A stretch of DNA of 33,437 nt from a virus: positions 1 to 33,437 of IMG/VR virus record IMGVR_UViG_3300009545_000047; one strand, 5' to 3'. The position numbers and the translations under genes are program-made. This document shows positions 21,155 to 29,030 of this stretch, in pieces (position 1 is the stretch's first letter; each line of letters begins with the position of its first letter). The notes under the pieces are model-generated. The model was given only the letters and a program-made list of their open reading frames with translations, was not told where the DNA came from and ran no database searches.

Positions 21155-21288
21155 TGGGCATATTCTGGACATGGCCACAATGGGGCAAAGGCGCCTTCAT
21201 GATTGGCGTACTTTGTGCTGCAATCCTGTGCGGCATCTGGCTGGGCCGGGCTCTATCTCATAAAGACTTCGGGGATGGAGACGAATGA
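21154..21288 (+). CDS. Tiny membrane protein inside tail-tip module
   Basis: 44 residues with GGAG shortly before the ATG, coupled to DUF2460 upstream and DUF2163 downstream by overlaps of 1 and 4 bases. FMIGVLCAAILCGIWLGRAL is a single membrane helix, with two tryptophans before it and an acidic end (DFGDGDE). Not part of the usual tip gene order. Function unknown. Confidence 0.5.
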   Translation: MGIFWTWPQWGKGAFMIGVLCAAILCGIWLGRALSHKDFGDGDE

Positions 21289-22154
21289 GCCGCACGCTCG
21301 GCGGGCCGCTCACTTCCCACCTTGCCACCACGACCCACACCCGCGCCCGTATGCTGCGGCTGGACCTGAACGACGGGACTAGCATCGGCGTAACCACGCA
21401 CGACAAGCCACTCCTGTTCGACCTGGGCGATGGGGCAATCCTCTACTCTCCCGATACCGGCATTCTGCCCAGTTCGGTTTCGCTGTCTGAAGGCTTCGAC
21501 ACCGACAATTACGAAGTATCGGGACCGATTGGTGACACGGTAACGCGGGATGCTGTTATCGGTGGCCGGTTCAACCGCGCCCGCGCCCGGCTGTTTGAGG
21601 TGAATTGGAAGTCGCTCGGTAGCGGCGCGATCAAGCTGATGGCCGGAAACGTTGGCGAGGCTAGCGTTGATAGCGGAAAGTTTGTCCTTCAGATCCGCAG
21701 CGATCTCGACCGGTTCAATCAGACGATCGGCCGCACGCTGTCGCCATATTGCGATGCCGACTTAGGTGACGCGCGCTGCCAGGCAACATTCGTGACGATC
21801 GTTGGCACAGTGACGGCGGTTACCGACGCCATGCGGTTTACGGTATCGTTTACCGGCAGTTATGCAAACGACTTCTTCAACGCGGGCAAGGTGGTTTTCA
21901 CGTCGGGCGCGCTGGACGGTACGGCGGCGGTTGAGGTGTTCGACTGGTCGTCCGGCGGGGCAACCACCCTGTTCATGCCGCTCGCGGACGTTCCCGAAAT
22001 CGGTGACACGCTGAACATTAGCCAGGGGTGCCCGAAAACTAGGGCCGCTTGCCGGGATACGTTTGCCAACATTGATAATTTCCGTGGCTTCCCGGAAGTG
22101 CCGGGGTCCGATCAGGTTCTCAAGGCGCAGATTCCAGGCGATGCCGCAGCGTAG
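21285..22154 (+). CDS. DUF2163 tail hub protein (GTA gp13-like)
   Basis: 289 residues. Order of elements: THTRARMLRLDLNDGTSIGV, the YSPDTGILPSSVSLSEGFDT segment, and two cysteine pairs C156/C165 (SPYCDADLGDARC) and C249/C256 (GCPKTRAACRDTF), followed by NIDNFRGFPEVPGSD. The four-cysteine set with the NFRGFP-PG end is the DUF2163 hallmark. In the Rhodobacter gene transfer agent the equivalent hub protein was reported to hold an iron-sulfur cluster. It forms the hub between distal tail and tip. Confidence 0.88.
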   Translation: MSRTLGGPLTSHLATTTHTRARMLRLDLNDGTSIGVTTHDKPLLFDLGDGAILYSPDTGILPSSVSLSEGFDTDNYEVSGPIGDTVTRDAVIGGRFNRARARLFEVNWKSLGSGAIKLMAGNVGEASVDSGKFVLQIRSDLDRFNQTIGRTLSPYCDADLGDARCQATFVTIVGTVTAVTDAMRFTVSFTGSYANDFFNAGKVVFTSGALDGTAAVEVFDWSSGGATTLFMPLADVPEIGDTLNISQGCPKTRAACRDTFANIDNFRGFPEVPGSDQVLKAQIPGDAAA

Positions 22155-22563
22155 CGACATCGTCGCGGCGGCCCGCGAGTGGATCGATACCCCGTTCGTT
22201 TGGCAGGCGTCGGTGAAGGGCGTTGGGGCTGACTGCCGTGGGCTGATCTCTGGTGTGGCGCGGGACCTCGGGTTGCCGGAAGCCGATAGCTTCTACGCGC
22301 GCACCGCTGACTACGCCAAGGTCGACCCGGCATTGCTCAAGGCCGGGCTGCGTGCGGTGTTTGATCCGGCAACGGTAGAGCGGCCCGGTGACGTGCTTCT
22401 GCTCGACATCGGCGGGAAGCCACAACACTTGGCGATCTACGTCGGGTGCGGGCGGATGATCCATACCTACGGCAACAACCTCTCTCGGGTGATCGAGGTG
22501 GCCATGGGGCGAGCGTGGCGCGACAAAATCGATAGTGTCTGGACGTGGCGGGGGATTGCATGA
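22141..22563 (+). CDS. NlpC/P60 tail-tip peptidase (GTA gp14-like)
   Basis: 140 residues from an ATG overlapping the hub gene by 14 nt. NlpC/P60 core: nucleophile C32 in GADCRGLISG, histidine H96 in GKPQHLAIYVG, and a likely third residue H108 in RMIHTYGNN. The domain starts almost at residue 1 (DIVAAAREWIDTPFVWQASV). It should cut peptide stems of host peptidoglycan to let the tail penetrate during DNA delivery. Stop overlaps the next start (ATGA). Confidence 0.9.
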   Translation: MPQRSDIVAAAREWIDTPFVWQASVKGVGADCRGLISGVARDLGLPEADSFYARTADYAKVDPALLKAGLRAVFDPATVERPGDVLLLDIGGKPQHLAIYVGCGRMIHTYGNNLSRVIEVAMGRAWRDKIDSVWTWRGIA

Positions 22564-25500
22564 GCATTGATCCCGTCAGCCTTGCTATCACGGCGGCACT
22601 CACCGCCGCACAGATGGCGATGCAGGCCAGCAAGAAGATCGAAGGCCCGCGCCTTGACGACCTGAGCGTGAACGTCGCCGACTATGGCACGCCGCTGAAC
22701 TATTTCGTCGTAACCCGTCGGTTCGACGGCTGCCCGATCTTCTTCGCAGAGCCGCTTACCGAGATCAAGCAGACCCGCAAAACCAAGGGCGGCAAGTTCA
22801 CCGACTATAAATATAACGGCACCTGGGCTGTCGCGATTGCTGACCATCTGATCGACGGTGTTACCCGTATCTGGATGGACAAGCATCTCGTCTATGACGT
22901 GACGGGAGCAGGGCCTATCACGCCGTTCTCGATCGCCGATGGGTTCGACATTCAGGAAAGCATACGCTTCTACCTCGGCACGGAGGATCAAGAAGCTGAT
23001 CCTCGCATGCTGGCGACGGTCGACGCCAAAGAGGGCGCCGGCAGTTGCCCGGCCTATCGCGGTGTCGCCTATATCTTCTTTGAGAACATACCGCTCGACA
23101 AGTTCGGCAATCGCGTGCCGCAGGTTGGTGTAGAGGCGGTAACGAACGCTGCGCCACACTATCCCTACGAATCCGTCGTCGGCCGGCTCGGCAGCGTCAC
23201 CTTTTCACCCGACCTAAGCCTAATGCTTTCGGCCTATGGCGACGCCTATACGATATGGGACTGTGCATCGCGCACCACGATGCTCAGTGGTAATTTTCCC
23301 GAAGCGATCAGCGCTCCGACAATCTCGAACAACGGGACGATCTACGGAATTTCGGGTGATGCTTTTTCGGGCAGCGCGATAACTGCATTCACTCCAGACG
23401 GGCTGGCGCTGGTCAGCAGTACCCCACTTGTCGCGCTCTACCAAGCCGGCCTTGGCGTCTATAGCGATCGTAACGGTCGCGAACATGTCATAACCTTCCC
23501 GCTGGCCTTCATCACCTATTTCTACACGTTTACGCTGGACGGGCTGGGTTCGCCCGTTCTGATCGACACGGTTGACGTTGGCGACCTTGACGGATGGACC
23601 CCGCGCGGGGCCTGCACCGATAGCTACGGCGATGTGTGGGTGACTGGCAGCAAGGCGGGCTTCTTCGGTAGCTGGGATGACCTCTATCTCTATCGCGTCG
23701 TAGATACCGGCGCGCGGCCTGGCTCGATCGGGTTCGTCCATCTCAACTGCGGTCACTTCGACAACGGCGCCTCAACCGAGATCGTTCACGCAGACGGCAA
23801 GTTCTTTGTCTTCTGGGGTCATTATCGGATGATCGCGATAGACGATGAAACGATGGCGATCGTCGGTGATGTCGCGATCTCGGACAATGTCGGTGGCGGC
23901 GGAGCGCTTAATCTGCGCAATGCAAAGCCTGGATCTACCAGCGTATGGATCGGTTTTAGCGAAATCAATCTTACCGATGGCAGTACGATCCGTACGGTCG
24001 ATCCCTATGATTGGAAGACCGAGGATTCGTACGTCGGCCCGGTCTATGACCAAGTCAATAACGCGCTTGTTTCGACGCCGCAATATTCCGATTTCGTTAC
24101 GTGGCGCTACCTCGACCGCATTGCAGCCGGGACGGTGACGCTTCAGTCGGTTGTGGAGCAGGTTGCCGACCGCGCCGGGATCGCAGCCGGTAATATCGAC
24201 GCAACCGCGCTCGACCAGGCAATCAAGGGCTATTCGTGGACGCAGGGATCGGGACGTGACGTTCTCGATCCGCTCCTTGATGCCTATGACAGCTTCGTTC
24301 GGCCGCATGACTTCGGCTTGCAATTCCTTAAGCGTGGTGCATCGAGCGGCGGAACGATCCTGACGGAGAAGTTCGTCCGTAAGGGCGACAGTCGGTACAA
24401 GCTGACGATCATCCAAGACACCGATCTCCCGCGCCGCGTGTCATTCAACTTCGCCGACGTAGACGCGGACCAACAGACAAACGCAGCGGTCACGCAACGC
24501 CCGCTGGATGCCGTCGACAGTCGCCGCGATACCACGATCAACATGACGACGCTCGCGCTCGACGCGGGCACGGCAAAGGAATTGGCCGACCGCTGGTTTC
24601 GCCGTCAGTGGTTCTCGCGCACTGGCGTAGAGAACGCGCTGACGATGCAGCTTATCGGGCTTGAGCCCGGTGATGTTCGCACGCTGGATCTGGACGGTGT
24701 GGCCGGCACATACCGCCTGACCAAGATGGATATCGGCGCCGATGGCATAATTGGCGGAAAATGGGTGCTTGATGACCCGAGTGTCGCCGTTCTCTCGGGC
24801 GCTGATGGCGCGGCGATGGACGGCCGCGCAGATTCGGTCATCTCGGTTGCGGTTATCTCCAAGGGCTTCGTTCTCGATATCCCGCTGATCACTGACGCAC
24901 ACAATAGCGTCAATCCGCTGCTCTATTATGGAGCGGGGCCGTACGCTGCGGGCAGTTGGCCAGGGGCTACGGTCTATCAAGAAGTAGGCGGCGAATATAC
25001 GTCGGAATGGGCTAGCGTCCCGTCCACGGCTGGCCTGACATGGGGCTATACGACGAATGCGCTAGCGACTGCCAACCCCTGGCTTTGGGATCGCGGCAAC
25101 AGCGTCAACATCGTCGTCAAGAACGGTTCGCTTACATCCACGACTGAAGCGGTTTGCAACGCTACACCGACCGCGAATCTTTGCTTGCTTGGTGACGAGC
25201 TGTTGCAGTTCACCATGGCGACTCTGGAAATGGACGGCAGTTATACGCTGTCGGGCCTCAAGCGCGGGCGCCGTGGCACGGAGTGGGCGGTGGACGGTCA
25301 TGCCGCCGGCAATCAGTTCATCATGCTCGATTTAGCTGGCCACGTTGGACAAGGGCTAAGTGACGTAGGGACTGATCTCAGCTTCAAGGCGGCCACGTCG
25401 GGTCGTGATACCACAAGCGCCTTTCCCATCCCTGTAGCGTTCTCAGGGGCCAGCCTGAAGCCATATGCTCCTGCGTTGGTCAATGCGACCAAGGATGCTG

Positions 25501-25793
25501 GTTCAGGCGACTGGACGATCACCTGGACGCGCCGCTCGCGCATTGGCGGGGCATGGACCGGCGGGACAACTGTTCCGTTGGGCGAGGCGACCGAAGAATA
25601 TGAGGTCGATATCCTCGATAGCCTTGGCGCTGTGGTTCGCACCTATAGCGGCCTGACTTCGCCGACTGCGACCTACAGCGCGGCTGATCAAACGACTGAT
25701 GGCGGCTCCGTCGCGGTCGGGGGCTTGTACGTCAAAGTCTACCAGATTTCAGCCAGCGTCGATCGCGGCTTTGCGGCACCCGCCAGCTTCTAA
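22560..25793 (+). CDS. Tail tip / host-specificity protein (GTA gp15-like)
   Basis: 1077 residues. N-terminus: IDPVSLAITAALTAAQMAMQ, then the family segment LSVNVADYGTPLNYFVVTRR and EPLTEIKQTRKTKGGKFTDY. The middle (residues 215-515) is a beta-rich region of WD- or propeller-like strands (e.g. LSLMLSAYGDAYTIWD). The Phage-tail_3-like domain follows at about 530-760 (SFVRPHDFGLQFLKRGASS; AKELADRWFRRQWFSRTG). Towards the C-terminus are LSGLKRGRRGTEWAVDGHAA and a fibronectin-like end. It docks on the hub and contacts the host surface. The beta-rich insert is probably the receptor-facing part. Confidence 0.85.
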   Translation: MSIDPVSLAITAALTAAQMAMQASKKIEGPRLDDLSVNVADYGTPLNYFVVTRRFDGCPIFFAEPLTEIKQTRKTKGGKFTDYKYNGTWAVAIADHLIDGVTRIWMDKHLVYDVTGAGPITPFSIADGFDIQESIRFYLGTEDQEADPRMLATVDAKEGAGSCPAYRGVAYIFFENIPLDKFGNRVPQVGVEAVTNAAPHYPYESVVGRLGSVTFSPDLSLMLSAYGDAYTIWDCASRTTMLSGNFPEAISAPTISNNGTIYGISGDAFSGSAITAFTPDGLALVSSTPLVALYQAGLGVYSDRNGREHVITFPLAFITYFYTFTLDGLGSPVLIDTVDVGDLDGWTPRGACTDSYGDVWVTGSKAGFFGSWDDLYLYRVVDTGARPGSIGFVHLNCGHFDNGASTEIVHADGKFFVFWGHYRMIAIDDETMAIVGDVAISDNVGGGGALNLRNAKPGSTSVWIGFSEINLTDGSTIRTVDPYDWKTEDSYVGPVYDQVNNALVSTPQYSDFVTWRYLDRIAAGTVTLQSVVEQVADRAGIAAGNIDATALDQAIKGYSWTQGSGRDVLDPLLDAYDSFVRPHDFGLQFLKRGASSGGTILTEKFVRKGDSRYKLTIIQDTDLPRRVSFNFADVDADQQTNAAVTQRPLDAVDSRRDTTINMTTLALDAGTAKELADRWFRRQWFSRTGVENALTMQLIGLEPGDVRTLDLDGVAGTYRLTKMDIGADGIIGGKWVLDDPSVAVLSGADGAAMDGRADSVISVAVISKGFVLDIPLITDAHNSVNPLLYYGAGPYAAGSWPGATVYQEVGGEYTSEWASVPSTAGLTWGYTTNALATANPWLWDRGNSVNIVVKNGSLTSTTEAVCNATPTANLCLLGDELLQFTMATLEMDGSYTLSGLKRGRRGTEWAVDGHAAGNQFIMLDLAGHVGQGLSDVGTDLSFKAATSGRDTTSAFPIPVAFSGASLKPYAPALVNATKDAGSGDWTITWTRRSRIGGAWTGGTTVPLGEATEEYEVDILDSLGAVVRTYSGLTSPTATYSAADQTTDGGSVAVGGLYVKVYQISASVDRGFAAPASF

Positions 25794-25804
25794 GGGAAAC
25801 ACGA

Positions 25805-26884
25805 ATGAGCAATACGCCGCGCGGCGCCCCTGAGTTGGCGTCGGGACAAGCTGTGCCCGAAACGACCGTCAACGAGCAAATCCGCCGCACGGAAGCGGGG
25901 GCGGGCCGCTACACCATAGCGGATCGTGTCACCGCGCCTCCGGGGACATGCGCGGACGGCGCCTGCTACATCATCATCGCGACGGCGACCGGCGCGTTTG
26001 CGAGCAAGGAAGGCCAGATTGCCATTGCGGTTGGCGTCAATGCCGCGAACGGATGGCTATATCGTGTTCCCGGCACGCTTGACGAGGGCCTTACCGCCTA
26101 CGTCCAAGATGAAGACGTTACATACCAATGGTCGGGAACTGCCTGGGCTCCAGCAGTTTCTCCCGGCGTCGGCACGGTGGCCGCACTCGATTATGATACT
26201 GACGGCACACTGGCAGCGAACAGCGACAGCAAGATCGCAACGCAAAAGGCGACCAAGACTTATGTCGACGCGGCGGTTGCTAGCGCAGGCAGCGGCGACA
26301 TGCTGGCCTCGAACAACCTATCGGACGTGGCGAATGCCGCAACGGCAGCACATAATCTAGGTCTAGGAACGGCGGACTCCCCGCAGTTTACGGCCCTGAA
26401 TATAGGACATGCTTCGGATACTACTGTCACGCGGACAGGTGCAGGAGATATCGCGGTCGAGGGCAACGCTATCTACCGAGCCGGTGGAACCGATGTTTCC
26501 GTGACGGATGGTGGCACCGGTGCTTCTACTGCCGCTGCCGCCCGGACCAACCTCGACGCAGCCTGCCGAACACCGCAGATACAGTCAGTTTCGTCGTCCG
26601 CGACGGTCACCCCGACCTTCGCCGATGATCAGGTCATCATCACCGCCCAGGCGGCTGGACTGACGCTCGCCAATCCGACCGGCACTGCGCTGGACGGCTG
26701 GGGCATCGTCATCCGCATCAAGGACAACGGCACCGCGCGGTCGATCACGTTCGGGTCGCAATATCGCGCGATCGGCGTGACGCTGCCGACAACGACGGTT
26801 ATCAGCAAGACGCTCTATTTGGGTTGCATCTGGAACGCGGCAGACACAAAGTTCGATGTCGTCGCCGTGGCACAGGAGGCCTGA
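25805..26884 (+). CDS. Tail fibre with DUF2793 domain
   Basis: 359 residues. The N-terminal part (about 1-118) is DUF2793: RYTIADRVTAPPGTCADGAC, then NAANGWLYRVPGTLDEGLTA and QDEDVTYQWSGTAW. The shaft carries tail-fibre repeats (DSKIATQKATKTYVDAAVA; NNLSDVANAATAAHNLGLGT; GTDVSVTDGGTGASTAAAA). The C-terminal domain (SITFGSQYRAIGVTLPTTT) is a compact beta head. It probably trimerises and binds the host. Follows the tip gene by 11 bp. Confidence 0.82.
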   Translation: MSNTPRGAPELASGQAVPETTVNEQIRRTEAGAGRYTIADRVTAPPGTCADGACYIIIATATGAFASKEGQIAIAVGVNAANGWLYRVPGTLDEGLTAYVQDEDVTYQWSGTAWAPAVSPGVGTVAALDYDTDGTLAANSDSKIATQKATKTYVDAAVASAGSGDMLASNNLSDVANAATAAHNLGLGTADSPQFTALNIGHASDTTVTRTGAGDIAVEGNAIYRAGGTDVSVTDGGTGASTAAAARTNLDAACRTPQIQSVSSSATVTPTFADDQVIITAQAAGLTLANPTGTALDGWGIVIRIKDNGTARSITFGSQYRAIGVTLPTTTVISKTLYLGCIWNAADTKFDVVAVAQEA

Positions 26885-26887
26885 TCG

Positions 26888-27547
26888 GTGCGTCCGTTTC
26901 AGGCCTTGCGGATGCGTAACCCCGTGGCGGGGCCCAGCCTGTTGACCGCGATCCGCGATACAAAGGTCGTTTATGTAAACAATGCGAACTCTTGCATCGT
27001 CCCCTTACCGACTGGCTCCATCGCTACCGATACGATCGTTGTATTCTGCGCCCATTACTGGGGAGCCAGCTCGATCACTCACGGCGGTGGAGCCTCAGGT
27101 ACGTTTGTCAATCTAACCGGATCGTTCTACAACGGTGTGACCTATTTGGTAGATCTTACGTCTACCGACATATCTACTGGCTCAGTTACCGTTAGCTTTG
27201 CGGGAATTGGATATGGACACGTGGTTTGTGTCGGGCTGATTAACGGCGGTGCCCGAGCTTATCGCGATGCCCAAGGCACGAGAAATTCCACGGGCGCTGC
27301 TAGTCGCACCGTCTCCACGACCTCCGCGCCGCACGCGGGCGATCTGCTGCTCCTGTTCGGGGGCTGCCGTGGGGGGTCGGGTGCGTCATCGTCGGATTTG
27401 TCGCTGACCTTGGCGACAGATGCACAAGCCAACGCGGACGCCGTATGCCGTGCGGGCGTAGCGGCCGCTTCAGGGGTGCAGACGGCAACGGTCAATTACG
27501 CTGGCTCTCCAACTGGAGACTATCAGGTTATGATGGTTATCTCTTAG
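26888..27547 (+). CDS. Tail fibre tip or minor tail protein
   Basis: 219 residues from a GTG three bases after the fibre stop. Beta-rich and Gly/Ser/Thr-rich: SIATDTIVVFCAHYWGASSI, then GTFVNLTGSFYNGVTYLVDL and VTVSFAGIGYGHVVCVGL. Resembles small beta-sandwich proteins that follow fibre genes in related phages. A receptor-binding or fibre-attached role is inferred only from position and composition. Confidence 0.55.
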   Translation: MRPFQALRMRNPVAGPSLLTAIRDTKVVYVNNANSCIVPLPTGSIATDTIVVFCAHYWGASSITHGGGASGTFVNLTGSFYNGVTYLVDLTSTDISTGSVTVSFAGIGYGHVVCVGLINGGARAYRDAQGTRNSTGAASRTVSTTSAPHAGDLLLLFGGCRGGSGASSSDLSLTLATDAQANADAVCRAGVAAASGVQTATVNYAGSPTGDYQVMMVIS

Positions 27548-27622
27548 CCACCCATTAGATCGAAATCAGGTGCGTCGCTCGACTAAGCACACGCACTCGT
27601 CATCGCGCTTGGATTGGTGTAA

Positions 27623-28561
27623 ATGTTGCCGATGGGGCGGATTCAATCGGTGCAGATATTGCGGTTCGTTGCAGCGGTAATGGTAGTCTTGCTGCACGCA
27701 TCTCCTAATTTTGGCATTGGTGCTGCTGGGGTAGATATATTTTTCGTTATCTCTGGCTTCATCATCGCTCGGGCATCTGCCGGAAAGAACGTAGAAGCCT
27801 TCATCGCAGATCGAGTGCGGCGGATATATCCGATCTATTGGCTCGCCGCATTGCCGATGAGCATCGCGATTATACATGTGGAAGGGTTCAAACTATCGCG
27901 CGTGCTGACGAGTTTGATGCTCTTGCCCATTTTTGGTGGATCGCCTCGGCCTTATCTCGCCGTGGCTTGGACGCTATGCTTCGAAGTTTTCTTTTATGCC
28001 GCCTTCGCAGTATTCCTGTGGTGGAGGGCAACTTGGAAGGGGTTATTGGTCTGTTATTTTGTCGTCTTGATAATCGGCTTGATATCACGATGGCACCCCG
28101 CCACCTTTTTCGGAAGCCCGATCATAATCGAATTCGGATTAGGTGTGTTGCTAACTAGACTGAGGGCGGTGGGGGAATGGGCGGGGCTATGCCTGATAGT
28201 TGCGGGCGCTATCGTCATCATCGCGACTGCACCCTGGTCAATTCCCATGGGCATGTCGTTCTGGCTTGGCCTTGGTGCGCTGGCTAGAGTAGTATTTTGG
28301 GGACTGCCGGCCGCAGCGATATTGTTCGGTGCACTTCAATTGGAGGTGCGGACGATCGGTCGAGTGGGATCGATATTCGCCTATTTGGGCGATGCGTCTT
28401 ATTCGATCTACCTAACACATTACTTTCCGGTGCTGGTGATGGCATGGCTGATGCCTGGTCCGGTAGCGGCATTCGTCGCCGTGTTTTTCGGTGTTGGCGT
28501 CCATCGCTATATCGAGGTGCCCTTATTGAAGCTGATTGGCCGCAGCCGACCAGCCCCCTAG
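27623..28561 (+). CDS. Membrane acyltransferase (OafA/acyltransferase-3 family)
   Basis: 312 residues, slightly short for the family. Motifs: RIQSVQILRFVAAVMVVLLH-A with the catalytic-type histidine near residue 26, then GVDIFFVISGFIIARAS, the basic DRVRRIYPIYWLAALP, and C-terminal SYSIYLTHYFPVLVMAWLM. About nine to ten membrane helices. Such enzymes O-acylate surface polysaccharide; in temperate phages they alter receptors (serotype conversion) and block superinfection. It is a cargo gene between tail and lysis modules, with GC near 50% at its start versus about 60% around it. An ATG at 27632 is an alternative start. Confidence 0.85.
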   Translation: MLPMGRIQSVQILRFVAAVMVVLLHASPNFGIGAAGVDIFFVISGFIIARASAGKNVEAFIADRVRRIYPIYWLAALPMSIAIIHVEGFKLSRVLTSLMLLPIFGGSPRPYLAVAWTLCFEVFFYAAFAVFLWWRATWKGLLVCYFVVLIIGLISRWHPATFFGSPIIIEFGLGVLLTRLRAVGEWAGLCLIVAGAIVIIATAPWSIPMGMSFWLGLGALARVVFWGLPAAAILFGALQLEVRTIGRVGSIFAYLGDASYSIYLTHYFPVLVMAWLMPGPVAAFVAVFFGVGVHRYIEVPLLKLIGRSRPAP

Positions 28562-28690
28562 CACGATAGCAAGGGTGCACCCCGCGCACGCCGACTGTCT
28601 TGGCTCCCATCCTCCGAGCGCGTTACCGTAGTAGCGACATACCTTCGCGCCGTCCTGCACGTCCTCGTCGCACTCAGTGCACTTTTTCAC
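28523..28690 (-). CDS. Small zinc-ribbon protein, degenerate second pair
   Basis: 55 residues from a GTG at 28690 (in-frame starts further out give up to 69). KKCTECDEDVQDGAKVCRYY matches the common small zinc ribbon KKCPEC-E-VQD-AKVCR-CG except that the last cysteine is tyrosine (CRYYG). Two more cysteines follow (CAGC), then a mildly hydrophobic end (TLAIVLGGWSAAANQL). It is convergent with the acyltransferase and overlaps its 3' end by 39 bp. Function unknown; the ribbon may be impaired or use CAGC instead. Confidence 0.5.
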   Translation of the reverse strand: MKKCTECDEDVQDGAKVCRYYGNALGGWEPRQSACAGCTLAIVLGGWSAAANQLQ

Positions 28691-28782
28691 GCACGCAGTG
28701 TGACACATCTGGCGCTCAATACAACCCCGCAACGACCCATGATGGAGAACGCCATGCGCCTAGCATCGGTGAACAAAGACGC

Positions 28783-29010
28783 ATGAGCGCAGGTACGCCA
28801 GCCGAAAAGCTCGGCCGCATTGAGGCGATCCTGGAGCGCGTCGAACAACGCACCGCACGGATAGAGGAAGCGCAGAATAAGGACATCGCGGACCTTGCCG
28901 CGCTGAAGAACAGGGGCACCGGCATATTGATCGGTGTCGCCATTGCTGCCGGTGTCGTGGGCGCAAAGCTCGCCGCGATCCTTGCCGCGATCACAGCCGC
29001 GTTCAAATAG
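28783..29010 (+). CDS. Coiled-coil membrane protein, possible holin
   Basis: 75 residues. The first 45 are a charged heptad-like helix (KLGRIEAILERVEQRTARIE, EAQNKDIADLAALKN). The rest is one membrane helix, GTGILIGVAIAAGVVGAKLA, with a short lysine-ended tail. Single-helix proteins with a coiled-coil head next to lysis genes are sometimes holins or antiholins. A 15-codon frame (28739-28786) ends in an ATGA overlap with this start but lacks a ribosome site. The 28562-28782 stretch otherwise holds only the minus-strand ribbon gene. Confidence 0.5.
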   Translation: MSAGTPAEKLGRIEAILERVEQRTARIEEAQNKDIADLAALKNRGTGILIGVAIAAGVVGAKLAAILAAITAAFK

Positions 29011-29030
29011 CAACAGCATAGGGAGGCATT

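Noticed and set aside
28739-28786. 15-codon leader frame ending in the start of the coiled-coil membrane gene
   Set aside because: ATGA overlap is present but there is no ribosome site and no conserved feature; noted only in the gene entry.
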